64,000 nucleotides of DNA. Source: WLMZ01 sp037140375 (GTDB lineage: Bacteria > Actinomycetota > Acidimicrobiia > Acidimicrobiales > Ilumatobacteraceae). Position 1 is the stretch's first letter; the number at the start of each line of letters is the position of its first letter. The notes beneath the pieces were generated by a model. The model ran no database searches and was not told the origin of the DNA. It saw only the letters and a list, made by a program, of their open reading frames with translations. Positions 33,605-42,034 of this stretch are shown here, piece after piece. The stretch is taken from positions 1-64,000 of the forward strand of contig JBAXER010000003.1 in assembly GCA_037140375.1 (NCBI GenBank), read 5' to 3'. The translations under genes were made by a program, and so were the position numbers.

Positions 33605-35219
33605 CGACTCCGCTGCTGAGCACTACTGATTGTCCAGCCACAGGCTCGACGGTGATCTTGAGCACCCAGTCACCAGCAAACGGCAGCGTGACCTTGCCGC
33701 TGTAGTGGTTCGTGCCTTCTGTGGTGAGGCTGACCTCGGTGTCGACAATTTGTTGAGCAGGAAGGCTCATCGTGGCCTTGATGCTGGACACCGGCACCAA
33801 GCTGCCGCCCGAGGGGGTGACCACAAGATGCACGTCGTTGAGTCCAACACGACCCGGGGCAAGCGACACCTCGGCGATCAAGCCGCTCTCAGTGAGCGAG
33901 GCGGTGAACGCCTTTGCGGGTGCGGAAACGGTTGGAGGCTGGGTCACGAGACCAGCGGCAAGACCGAGCACTGCGATGCCACAGACGGCCTCGGTGAGCA
34001 CTAACCGGCGCAGGGCCCCTGGGCCCTCGTGCGACAGCAACCAGCGCGAGGCTGCACCGATGGTGACCATGAGCACTGCGATCGCAACCTTGGCGAGCAG
34101 CAGGCGGCCCCACGTGGTGTCGGTAAGGGTCGACAGGCTGGCACCAAGCCGCCATGTCTGAGCGAAGCCAGTGGCGATGATGAGCGGGATGCCGATGGTG
34201 GCAACACGCGAGAAGCCTTTGACTGCGCCAGCGAACTGGGCGTCGCGTGTCCACGCACCTCCGCCGACCGCCATCATCACCAAGCTGCCGAGCCACAACA
34301 CAACGAATGCCATGTGCACGGCGTCGACGCCAATCCACAACGCTGCTTGATCGGCGACGCTGGGGTGACCGGCAGCGCTAAATGTGAAGACCGTGAGTAA
34401 GCCCAGCAACGGCACGGCAATTGGCCACCATGCGGACTGCTTGCGGTTGACGAACATCACGACTGGGATGAACAACGCAACCAGAACGAATCGGGCGACC
34501 AACAGACCGCCAGTGCGCGTGCCAGCCACATCGCCCCAGAGCGAGGTGTCGAACATGTCGCCAAGCGATCCTGCTTTGGAGATCGCGCCAAGCAAACCAA
34601 AGTTGGCGAGTGAGCCAATCGCCAGCAAGCCCCACCCGAGCCAGAGCAGACGACGGGTAGCCCAACCATGCACCGCCTCGCCCCCGGCCATCATCACCAT
34701 GAACAAGCCGCCGAGCAGAATCGCTGCTCCGAAGAACGCACCAAAGCGCGCCACGCCACTGGTTCGGCCGACAACCGGAGCCGCATGCGAACCGTGCAGC
34801 ACCGTGTCGAGCAACTTCGCCGAATCTCCGCCTGCGGCCGTGCCAACTTGAAAACTGAACGCGCCGTCGACGACGTGACCGTCGCTCGACGTGACGCGCC
34901 AAACAACCGCATACAAGCCATCGCCAATGGTTGGCACGGTTGACTGCACGATGGTGGTGTCGCCGCCTGCGGTGGGTGAACCAAGCGGAACGATCTTGCC
35001 GGTCTGGTCGAACAACTGAATGGAACTCAGTGGAACTTCGATGTCTTCGTCGAAGTTGAGCACCACAAGTGGCGGGGCCGTTTCGAGCACCGACGACGCT
35101 GCCGGAATGCTGGCCTCGAGCGACGCGTGGGCCAATGCGCGTCCTGCGCCAATGGCGCCAACACCGATGAATGCAATTGCCAGCGCACAGGCTGCGCGTG
35201 AAATCAGGTTGGGTCGCAT
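33594..35219 (-). CDS. Copper resistance protein, CopC-CopD fusion
   Basis: A 541-residue protein. A signal peptide (1-30, ending AGRALA) leaves a mature N-terminal His31, the classic Cu(II) ligand of CopC; the CopC domain also has SSDGHVVDGAFSF. About eight membrane helices of a CopD domain follow (residues about 150-435). An extra C-terminal periplasmic beta domain (about 440-541) begins with PTVSAPAKAF. It would bind copper outside and move it inward. The ATG at 35219 is chosen because it starts the signal peptide. Converges on the WXG-partner gene with an 11-bp overlap. Confidence 0.88.
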   Translation of the reverse strand: MRPNLISRAACALAIAFIGVGAIGAGRALAHASLEASIPAASSVLETAPPLVVLNFDEDIEVPLSSIQLFDQTGKIVPLGSPTAGGDTTIVQSTVPTIGDGLYAVVWRVTSSDGHVVDGAFSFQVGTAAGGDSAKLLDTVLHGSHAAPVVGRTSGVARFGAFFGAAILLGGLFMVMMAGGEAVHGWATRRLLWLGWGLLAIGSLANFGLLGAISKAGSLGDMFDTSLWGDVAGTRTGGLLVARFVLVALFIPVVMFVNRKQSAWWPIAVPLLGLLTVFTFSAAGHPSVADQAALWIGVDAVHMAFVVLWLGSLVMMAVGGGAWTRDAQFAGAVKGFSRVATIGIPLIIATGFAQTWRLGASLSTLTDTTWGRLLLAKVAIAVLMVTIGAASRWLLSHEGPGALRRLVLTEAVCGIAVLGLAAGLVTQPPTVSAPAKAFTASLTESGLIAEVSLAPGRVGLNDVHLVVTPSGGSLVPVSSIKATMSLPAQQIVDTEVSLTTEGTNHYSGKVTLPFAGDWVLKITVEPVAGQSVVLSSGVVIP

Positions 35220-35250
35220 GGTTCCTTCGATTGGTTGCACTGAGTGTGCA

Positions 35251-35901
35251 CTACGAGATACCCGCTGGCTCTAGTCCAACGACATCGAGTCGGCCCCACA
35301 GCCACGCAAGCCGCTGCGCTGGCGGTAGCGCCAAGGCCGCAGCAGGCAGGTTGGTGAGACCCATTGGTTTGCGGCTCGCCCACTGTGAGGTCATCCGCGT
35401 GAGATCGATGCGCACGTATTCGGCGGGCCAATCGGCGATGCCATAGCCAAGGCCGAGATCGGCACGATGAATCTCGACTTCGCGCCAACGGCGAAACACA
35501 ATGTCGAGCATCGCCACGTCGCCAACCAACGAAGCGCCTCGCCCCTGCCAGCCCTGTGCGGTTGTAGTGACCCACGTGGCTTCAAGTTGGTAAATGCTCG
35601 ACCGCACATCGGCGACGAGCTCGTGGGCCGACCGCGCTGCGCCAGCTTCGATGTCGGCATTGCGCCCGCGAGCGCCATCGTCGTATTGCCGAGCCACTTC
35701 GCCACGTTCGGCACCCTGCAACATTCGCACGTGACTGTCGGCGTTGCGGGCGAGGTGGGTGAGCACATGCCCCACCGACCACTCGGGCAAGCGTGACGGC
35801 TGACGTGCTTGCTCGTCGGTCAGCGCATCGAGCGATTCCAACAAGCGCTGATGCGAGCTCGCGCATCCGGCAACATCACGATCAAGCTCCCGTAGATCCA
35901 C
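35251..35901 (-). CDS. Mycothiol-dependent maleylpyruvate isomerase family enzyme 3
   Basis: A 216-residue protein, the closest of the three family members here to true maleylpyruvate isomerase. His49 (VLTHLARNADSH), Glu141 and His145 (REVEIHRADLGLGY) correspond to the zinc ligands of the Corynebacterium enzyme. The loop QGAERGEVARQYDDGARGRN is also typical. It would isomerise maleylpyruvate to fumarylpyruvate in gentisate breakdown, but no gentisate genes lie nearby. It sits between btuD and the CopC-CopD gene. Confidence 0.85.
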   Translation of the reverse strand: MDLRELDRDVAGCASSHQRLLESLDALTDEQARQPSRLPEWSVGHVLTHLARNADSHVRMLQGAERGEVARQYDDGARGRNADIEAGAARSAHELVADVRSSIYQLEATWVTTTAQGWQGRGASLVGDVAMLDIVFRRWREVEIHRADLGLGYGIADWPAEYVRIDLTRMTSQWASRKPMGLTNLPAAALALPPAQRLAWLWGRLDVVGLEPAGIS

Positions 35902-35925
35902 GAGAGAGCACAGTAGCTGTCGGCG

Positions 35926-36702
35926 TTAGCTGACTCGGCGTGGCACCACGACGACGGTGCCATCGGGTTCGTGATGCACGGTCACGCTCACCCCATAAAA
36001 CTCGGCAAGCGTTTCGGCGCGAAGCACCTGCGCTGCAGTGCCAGCAACAACTAAGTGGCCCTCGTGCAGCAATGCCAATCGATCGGCGTACAAGCCCGCA
36101 AGAGTGAGGTCATGCATCGCAGAAATCACCGTCAGGCCGTTTTCGCGGCGCAGACGATCGACAAGCTCGAGCGCCTGCTGCTGATGTCCGATGTCGAGCG
36201 CGCTAGTGGGTTCGTCGAGCAACAGAATCGGTGCCTCTTGGGCCAACGCTCGGGCAATGACCAAACGTTGTTGCTCTCCACCACTGAGCGAGCCAAGTTC
36301 GCGGTCTGCGAACTGATCGAGGTCGAGTCGGCGCAATACGTTGTGCACCATCGCACGATCGTGCGCCGATTCGCCACCGAAGTAGCTCACATACGGATTA
36401 CGCCCCAACAAGACGTATTCGAAGGCAAGCATCTCGTCGGGCAACACCGGCGACTGCGGCACATAGGCCACCAGTTCGGCACGACGGCGCGGGGTGCGAA
36501 GCCGAAGCGGTGAACCATCGACATTGATCTCGCCGGTATGGGCCGCAAGCCCAGCTACCGCACGAAGGATCGACGATTTTCCGGCTCCGTTGGGCCCAAT
36601 GAGACACAGCCAATCGCCGGGCTTGATGGTCTCTGTGTATTCATGCACCACGGTTCGTTTGCCGTAACGAACACTGAGACGAGAAAGAGCAACGGAGCTC
36701 AT
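35926..36702 (-). CDS. btuD: Corrinoid/iron-siderophore-type ABC transporter ATPase (BtuD)
   Basis: A 258-residue ABC ATPase with GPNGAGKSS, signature LSGGEQQRLVIARAL, Walker B ILLLDEPTSALD and switch His (SAMHDLTLAG), all of the FecE/BtuD type. It overlaps btuC by ATGA. The cobalamin riboswitch ahead of btuF-btuC-btuD makes corrinoid uptake the likely role; sequence alone cannot separate it from haem or siderophore ATPases. Confidence 0.9.
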   Translation of the reverse strand: MSSVALSRLSVRYGKRTVVHEYTETIKPGDWLCLIGPNGAGKSSILRAVAGLAAHTGEINVDGSPLRLRTPRRRAELVAYVPQSPVLPDEMLAFEYVLLGRNPYVSYFGGESAHDRAMVHNVLRRLDLDQFADRELGSLSGGEQQRLVIARALAQEAPILLLDEPTSALDIGHQQQALELVDRLRRENGLTVISAMHDLTLAGLYADRLALLHEGHLVVAGTAAQVLRAETLAEFYGVSVTVHHEPDGTVVVVPRRVS

Positions 36703-37715
36703 TGCGACAACCTCCTGTTCATCAGCACCACGATGAAGAACGGCGCTCCAAAGAACGCTGTCACTACTCCGATAGGTGTCTCGGCACCGTGGGTGAGCAC
36801 ACGACCGGGAATGTCAGTGAGAATCAAGAAGGTGGCACCGAGCACAACCGTGAGTGGCAGCAGACGTTTGTAACTCGCGCCAGCCATCATGCGCACTGCA
36901 TGCGGCACAACAATGCCTACGAACCCGATGAGACCGCTGACCGAAACCGCGGCCGCTGTACCGAGAGTGGCAGCAATCACCACAATGAGCCGGACCCGGC
37001 CAACCTGCATGCCCAGCGACGCGGCTTCGTCGTCGCCCACTCGCAGCAGATCGAGCTGGCGTCGGTGCAACAACAACACGATCGAGCTGATCACGATGTA
37101 CGGCGCAACGAGTCGAACGTCTTGCCACGTCGCTGTGTTGAGCCGACCCAAAATCCAGCTGTATACCTCGCGGATGACATCGTTGTTTTGATACAGCACG
37201 AAGGTTTGAATAGCTGTGGCCAACGAGGTGACAGCGACGCCCGCAAGCACCAACGTGATCGACGATCGCGATGAGCTCGAGGCCCCAAACGCTGCACCCA
37301 CCATGTAGGTAAACATCACTGCAATAAGACCGCCAACGAACGCCGCCAGCGGCAGTGGATCGATGAGCCACCCATTGGTGTTGGCACGGCCAATCACGAA
37401 CACGATGGTGGCACCGAGACCGGCTCCCGAAGCAACGCCGAGTAGATACGGATCTGCCAACGGGTTGCGGAAGGCTCCCTGATAGCTGGCGCCAGCGATC
37501 GACAGCATTGCGCCGACCAACGCAGCGAGTGCAACGCGCGGCATACGCACACTCCAGATCAAATGCCAGTTAGCACTCGAGATGCGACCAGCGGGTCCGA
37601 TGCACGCACCGAGCACAAAAGCTCCGATGAGCATCACAATGGACGCGGGCAACCACCAGTTACGACCGGACACGCGACGCGAGTCGGTGTCGAGGCTGGT
37701 GGTTGCCAGAGCCAT
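36699..37715 (-). CDS. btuC: Corrinoid ABC transporter permease (FecCD/BtuC family)
   Basis: A 338-residue permease with about ten helices. FecCD landmarks are WSVRMPRVALAALVGAMLSIAG, the FRNPLADPYLLGVASGAGLGA block and GLIGFVGIVVPHAVRM. It starts 4 bp after the btuF stop and ends overlapping btuD. Function as the cobalamin channel is drawn from the upstream riboswitch. Confidence 0.92.
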   Translation of the reverse strand: MALATTSLDTDSRRVSGRNWWLPASIVMLIGAFVLGACIGPAGRISSANWHLIWSVRMPRVALAALVGAMLSIAGASYQGAFRNPLADPYLLGVASGAGLGATIVFVIGRANTNGWLIDPLPLAAFVGGLIAVMFTYMVGAAFGASSSSRSSITLVLAGVAVTSLATAIQTFVLYQNNDVIREVYSWILGRLNTATWQDVRLVAPYIVISSIVLLLHRRQLDLLRVGDDEAASLGMQVGRVRLIVVIAATLGTAAAVSVSGLIGFVGIVVPHAVRMMAGASYKRLLPLTVVLGATFLILTDIPGRVLTHGAETPIGVVTAFFGAPFFIVVLMNRRLSQ

Positions 37716-37719
37716 TCGA

Positions 37720-38727
37720 TCAGCCTGCCGAACCCGCAGCGGCCGCTTTCACAGCGTCGACAACTGCACGCAAATAGTCAACAACACGAGGCCCCCATCG
37801 CGATGCGATGTCGTCGTCCATCGCCACGACGTTGCCGTTCTTGACCGCATTCACCTGCGACCAACCATCGCGTGCGATCACCGTGGCTGCGTCTTGCTGG
37901 CAGCACTTGGTGTCAGCAAGAAAGACGATGTCGGGGTTCTGCGAAACAATGAACTCAGCGCTCAGCTGCGGATAGTCATTGCCCGCTTCGGCGGTGTCGG
38001 CGATGTTGCGCAGGCCCGCCATTGCGTACAACTGGCCAACGAACGTGTTCGACGTCGCCGAGTAATACGTGGGGTCGAGCTCGTGGTAGTAGGTGAGCGG
38101 CGTGCTCAATTTGGGCACATCGGCGACGATCGCTTCGACGTCGGAGGTCATCTTCGTGACCAGCGCCGAAGCGGCCTCACCGTTGCCCGTGAGCGCGCCA
38201 AGTTGGTTGATCTGAGCGTAGACATCGTTGAGCGACGTTGCCGAAAGACCAAGCCACACCGGAATACCAATCTGGCTGAGCTGCTCAGCAAGCTTGGACA
38301 TATCGGCGCTGATGACCACGAGGTCGGGCTCGTAACCAGCGATCGCCTCGATGTTCGGGGTGAAGCCCGACAGGTCGCTCTTCACGGCAGCTGCTTCGGC
38401 CGGGAAATTCGACTGGTCATCGACTGCAATGACTTGGCTGCCAGCGCCGATTGCGAACAGCATCTCGGTGTGCGTAGGCGACAGCGAAATGATCTTCACC
38501 GGCTTGGCCGACAAGGTGACGGTGCCGTTGGCATCGGCAGCTGAGTAGGCAACCTCGGTAGTCACCGAAGCGACTTCAGTAGTTGATGACGCCGCTATCC
38601 GATCGGGCGCTACAGAACCGGTATTGGCCGCCGTAGGTGCATCGCTGCCGCAGCCGGCAAGCACCGTAAGCGACAAGCCCAGCAGCGCTACCGCCGGTCT
38701 GAAGCGGGAATAACTGACACGTGACAT
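37720..38727 (-). CDS. btuF: Corrinoid-binding lipoprotein (BtuF-like)
   Basis: A 335-residue lipoprotein; signal FRPAVALLGLSLTVLAGC with lipobox AGC. The mature protein follows the class-III substrate-binding plan: KIISLSPTHTEMLFAIGAG, then GYEPDLVVISADMSKL, and a C-terminal IASRWGPRVVDYL. A KCCQQ pair in the second lobe is unusual. The ATG at 38727 directly abuts a seven-U run, and its GGAGG lies inside the riboswitch hairpin. The frame is open to 38874, but that part is riboswitch. Confidence 0.9.
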   Translation of the reverse strand: MSRVSYSRFRPAVALLGLSLTVLAGCGSDAPTAANTGSVAPDRIAASSTTEVASVTTEVAYSAADANGTVTLSAKPVKIISLSPTHTEMLFAIGAGSQVIAVDDQSNFPAEAAAVKSDLSGFTPNIEAIAGYEPDLVVISADMSKLAEQLSQIGIPVWLGLSATSLNDVYAQINQLGALTGNGEAASALVTKMTSDVEAIVADVPKLSTPLTYYHELDPTYYSATSNTFVGQLYAMAGLRNIADTAEAGNDYPQLSAEFIVSQNPDIVFLADTKCCQQDAATVIARDGWSQVNAVKNGNVVAMDDDIASRWGPRVVDYLRAVVDAVKAAAAGSAG

Positions 38728-38734
38728 AAAAAAA

Positions 38735-38955
38735 TCCTCCAAGGATTTGGAGGACAAAGACGGATCCGAGCGAAGGTTGCCCTTCAAGCGAACCACCCTT
38801 GCCTCGAGGGTTTCGGTTGCGCATACAGACCAGGCGACCGGACTCGTCTGTTCACATCTTGTGAACAGCATCACCGTTGCGGGACAGCGTCGGGTTTACA
38901 CCGACTTCGCTGGATTCTGTATCACTCGGCGGGCCGAGCGAACCGAACATATCAG
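38735..38955 (-). promoter_or_regulatory. Cobalamin riboswitch with terminator/RBS-sequestering hairpin
   Basis: Reading leftward, the core is GTCGGTGTAAACCCGACGCT, then GCTGTCCCGCAACGGTGA (38888-38871) and the B12 box AGTCCGGTCGCCTGGTC (within 38845-38826). The leader ends in an 8-bp hairpin (38735-38742 with 38747-38754, loop 4) followed by seven T (38734-38728) that touch the btuF ATG. The 3' arm of the hairpin carries the GGAGG of btuF, so it can both terminate transcription and hide the ribosome site. Confidence 0.93.
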
Positions 38956-38979
38956 GTGCTGTCTAGACTTCGCGCTTCC

Positions 38980-39573
38980 ATGAGTACTCACACCCCCAAC
39001 GACAACTCGGCCGACGATCCACTCACCGAGGACCCCCGACCCGATGGTCTGCGCAGCGCGAAATCGCTGTTGCTGGTAAACACCGGCAACGGCAAAGGCA
39101 AGAGCTCAGCGGCCTTTGGCGTGATGGTGCGCGGCGTAGCTCGCGGCTGGAACGTGGCCGTGCTGCAGTTCGTAAAAAGCGGCGAATGGAAGGTGGGTGA
39201 AGAGACCATCGGCCGCCAACTCGGCGTTCACTGGGAATCGTTCGGCGACGGTTTTACCTGGGACTCCGAAGACCTCAGCCACGACAAAGAAATCGCCCAA
39301 CGCGGTTGGAATATGGCCCGCGACATCATCGAAGCTGGCAAGCACGACCTCGTGATTCTCGACGAGCTCACCTACCTGATGACCTGGAACTGGATCGACA
39401 GTGACGAGGTCATTCGAGTGCTGCGCGATCGCCCCGCACACGTGAGCGTCGTGGTCACCGGACGCGATGCAGCGCAAGCACTCATCGACATCGCCGACAC
39501 CGTTACCGAAATGCGCGAGATCAAGCACGCCTACACCAGTGGCATCGCCGCCAAACGCGGCATCGACTACTGA
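38980..39573 (+). CDS. cobO: Cob(I)yrinic acid a,c-diamide adenosyltransferase CobO
   Basis: Adds the 5'-deoxyadenosyl group of ATP to reduced corrinoids, making adenosylcobalamin forms. The 197-residue protein has the P-loop VNTGNGKGKSSAAFG (GNGKGKSS at 36-43), the QFVKSGEWKVGEE segment, and DLVILDELTYLMTWNWI. It is of the CobO/BtuR, not PduO, type. Transcribed away from btuF across the riboswitch region; uptake and activation genes for corrinoids are thus side by side. Ends before a strong terminator. Confidence 0.95.
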   Translation: MSTHTPNDNSADDPLTEDPRPDGLRSAKSLLLVNTGNGKGKSSAAFGVMVRGVARGWNVAVLQFVKSGEWKVGEETIGRQLGVHWESFGDGFTWDSEDLSHDKEIAQRGWNMARDIIEAGKHDLVILDELTYLMTWNWIDSDEVIRVLRDRPAHVSVVVTGRDAAQALIDIADTVTEMREIKHAYTSGIAAKRGIDY

Positions 39574-39598
39574 GATCGCCCCGCTGATTTTCTCCAGC

Positions 39599-39634
39599 AA
39601 GCGTCAGCGCACGGTTACCGTGCGCTGACGCTTT
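39599..39634. terminator. Bidirectional terminator between cobO and aspC
   Basis: A perfect 16-bp stem (39599-39614, arm AAGCGTCAGCGCACGG, with 39618-39633) around a TTA loop lies between convergent genes 25 bp after the cobO stop. The flanking T-tract is short on both sides (GCTTT on plus), but stem strength and position support termination. Confidence 0.8.
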
Positions 39635-39648
39635 CTGAGCGAACGGAA

Positions 39649-40884
39649 TTAGCCGGCGACGAACTCGCCGATGCGGCGGATGCCCTCGATGAGATCTTCG
39701 TCGCCGAGCGCGAACGAGAAGCGCGCGTAGCCCGGAGCACCAAATGCCTCGCCGGGGACGAACGCAACCTTCGACTGGCTGAGCACAATCTCAGAGAGTT
39801 CGAGCGTGTTTTTTGATGTGTGACCGCTGAGCGAACGACCGAGCAAACCGCTCATATTGGCGAAGCAGTAGAAGGCGCCCTGCGGTTCGATGCACGTAAC
39901 GCCCGGGATGTCGTTGAGCATGCCGTGCATGATTTTGCCGCGGCGCTCAAACGCTTCACGCATCATGTGTACGGCCGATAGATCGCCGCTGACGGCCGCC
40001 AACGCAGCGCGCTGCGCAACGTTGCTCACGTTTGATGTTGCGTGCGACTGGAAGTTGATCGCTGCCTTCATCACGTCGTTGGGCCCAATCATCCAGCCAA
40101 CACGCCAACCGGTCATCGCGTAGGTCTTGGCAACGCCGTTGACGATGATGCACTGGTTCGCAACCTCGGGAACCAACGTGGGCATCGAGACAAAGCGGTT
40201 CTCGCCGTAGGTGAGGTGTTCGTAGATCTCGTCGGTGATGACCCAGACGCCCTTCTCGACAGCCCAGCGGCCAATGGCCTCAACCTCTTCGGGCGGATAC
40301 ACGGCACCGCTGGGGTTGTCTGGCGACACGAACAGCAACACCTTGGTGCGACTGGTGAGCGCTGCGTCGAGCTGTTCTACGGTGACCCGGAATCCGGTCT
40401 CCTCGGTGGTTTCGATAACCACCGGAACACCGCCAGCGAGGGTGACTGCTTCGGGATAGGTGGTCCAGTACGGGGCCGGCAAAATCACTTCGTCGCCTGG
40501 GTCGCACAATGCCGCAAATGCTGTGAACACTGCGTGCTTGCCGCCGCAGGTAACCAACACTTGATTGGCGGTGGTCTCAAAGCCGCTGTCGCGCAGGGTC
40601 TTCACGGCGATGGCCTCGCGCAATTCGGGCAGACCAGCCGCTGGCGTGTAGCGATGGTTCTTGACGTCGCGACATGCAGCAACCGCTGCTTCAACGATGT
40701 GCTCTGGCGTTGGAAAGTCGGGCTCGCCTGCACCAAAACCGATGACGTTCTCGCCAGTGGCTTTCAGCGCCTTGGCCTTGGCGTCAACGGCAAGCGTGGC
40801 CGACTCAGCAATCGAGGCCAGTCGCTCAGACGCGCGGCGAGGTGTTACAAAACCCATGGAGGAAGACGAACTCATAGCTGACAT
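39649..40884 (-). CDS. aspC: Aspartate aminotransferase (class I, type Ib)
   Basis: A 411-residue PLP enzyme exchanging amino groups between aspartate and 2-oxoglutarate. It shows GAGEPDFPTPEHI, SPDNPSGAVYP, the PLP lysine Lys253 in NGVAKTYAMTGWRVGW, and the final ARFSFALGDE with the substrate Arg. Starts at 40884, 40875 and 40857 are possible; the longest form leaves only 9 bp to serC. Prephenate aminotransferase activity is possible in this subgroup. Confidence 0.92.
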   Translation of the reverse strand: MSAMSSSSSMGFVTPRRASERLASIAESATLAVDAKAKALKATGENVIGFGAGEPDFPTPEHIVEAAVAACRDVKNHRYTPAAGLPELREAIAVKTLRDSGFETTANQVLVTCGGKHAVFTAFAALCDPGDEVILPAPYWTTYPEAVTLAGGVPVVIETTEETGFRVTVEQLDAALTSRTKVLLFVSPDNPSGAVYPPEEVEAIGRWAVEKGVWVITDEIYEHLTYGENRFVSMPTLVPEVANQCIIVNGVAKTYAMTGWRVGWMIGPNDVMKAAINFQSHATSNVSNVAQRAALAAVSGDLSAVHMMREAFERRGKIMHGMLNDIPGVTCIEPQGAFYCFANMSGLLGRSLSGHTSKNTLELSEIVLSQSKVAFVPGEAFGAPGYARFSFALGDEDLIEGIRRIGEFVAG

Positions 40885-40893
40885 GCTTGCACA

Positions 40894-42030
40894 GTGACAG
40901 CGACGGACCCACGTTCAATTTCAATTCCCGCCAGCCTGCGCCCAGTTGATGGCCGGTTCGGTTGTGGCCCCTCAAAGGTGCGCCCAGCCCAGATCGAAGC
41001 CTTATCGGCGGCCGCCACCACCATTTTGGGCACCAGCCATCGCCAGGCTCCGGTGAAGAACTTGGTCGGCGCGGTGCGCTCGGGCCTCTGCGACCTGTTC
41101 GGCCTCCCCGACGGATGGGAAATCGTGCTGGGCAATGGTGGCTCCACCGTGTTCTGGGACATCGCCACCTTCGGTCTCATCCGCGAGCACAGCGCACACG
41201 CCGTGTTCGGCGAGTTCTCATCGAAGTTCGCCGAGGCGGCTGCAGCAGCCCCACACCTTGGCACCCCCACCGTGGTGCGAACCGATCCGGGCGACCACCC
41301 CACGCTCACCGCTATCGACGGCGCCGACATCTACGCCCTCACCCATAACGAGACCTCTACGGGCGTGATGATGTCGCTCACGCGCCCCTCTGGCGCTGCG
41401 AGCGATTCTCTGGTGGTGGTCGATGCAACCTCGGCCGCAGGCGGGCTGCTGTGGAGCCCAGCCGAAGTCGATGTGTATTACTTCGCACCGCAAAAGTCCT
41501 TCGCCAGCGACGGCGGTCTGTGGCTTGCGGCATGTTCGCCGGCAGCGCTCGAACGCATCCGTTCGATCAGCGCAACCAAGCGCTGGGTACCCGCATCGCT
41601 CGATCTCAACATCGCACTCGACAACAGCTTGTTGAACCAGACCTACAACACGCCTGCGCTCGCCACCTTGGTGATGCTCAACGATCAACTGCAGTGGATG
41701 CTCAGCAACGGTGGCCTTGCCTGGGCGAACCAACGCAGCGTCCAGTCGTCGCAGGCGTTGTACAACTGGGCCAACCAGCGTGACTGGGCAAGCCCATTTG
41801 TGGCTGATCCAGCCAAGCGCTCTGAAGTTGTCGGCACAATCGATCTCACCGGCGTCGACGCAAACGATGTGTGCACAGCGCTGCGCGCAAACGGCATCGT
41901 CGACACCGACAGCTATCGCAAGCTTGGCCGCAACCAATTGCGCGTGGGCATGTTCCCGGCTGTCGACCCCTCCGATGTGATTGCCCTCACCGAATGCATC
42001 GACTTCGTCGCTGCAGCGCTGCAAGACTGA
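40894..42030 (+). CDS. serC: Phosphoserine aminotransferase
   Basis: Converts 3-phosphohydroxypyruvate to phosphoserine in serine synthesis. The 378-residue protein is of the actinobacterial SerC type: FGCGPSKVRPAQIEAL near the N-terminus, LGTSHRQAPVKNLV, THNETSTGVM, and PLP Lys201 in FAPQKSFASDGGLWLA. It starts with GTG at 40894 and faces away from aspC. The PAC2 gene begins 4 bp after its stop. Confidence 0.94.
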   Translation: MTATDPRSISIPASLRPVDGRFGCGPSKVRPAQIEALSAAATTILGTSHRQAPVKNLVGAVRSGLCDLFGLPDGWEIVLGNGGSTVFWDIATFGLIREHSAHAVFGEFSSKFAEAAAAAPHLGTPTVVRTDPGDHPTLTAIDGADIYALTHNETSTGVMMSLTRPSGAASDSLVVVDATSAAGGLLWSPAEVDVYYFAPQKSFASDGGLWLAACSPAALERIRSISATKRWVPASLDLNIALDNSLLNQTYNTPALATLVMLNDQLQWMLSNGGLAWANQRSVQSSQALYNWANQRDWASPFVADPAKRSEVVGTIDLTGVDANDVCTALRANGIVDTDSYRKLGRNQLRVGMFPAVDPSDVIALTECIDFVAAALQD

Positions 42031-42034
42031 CCCC

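Noticed and set aside
38728..38874. N-terminal extension of btuF
   Set aside because: This stretch is the cobalamin riboswitch and its hairpin.
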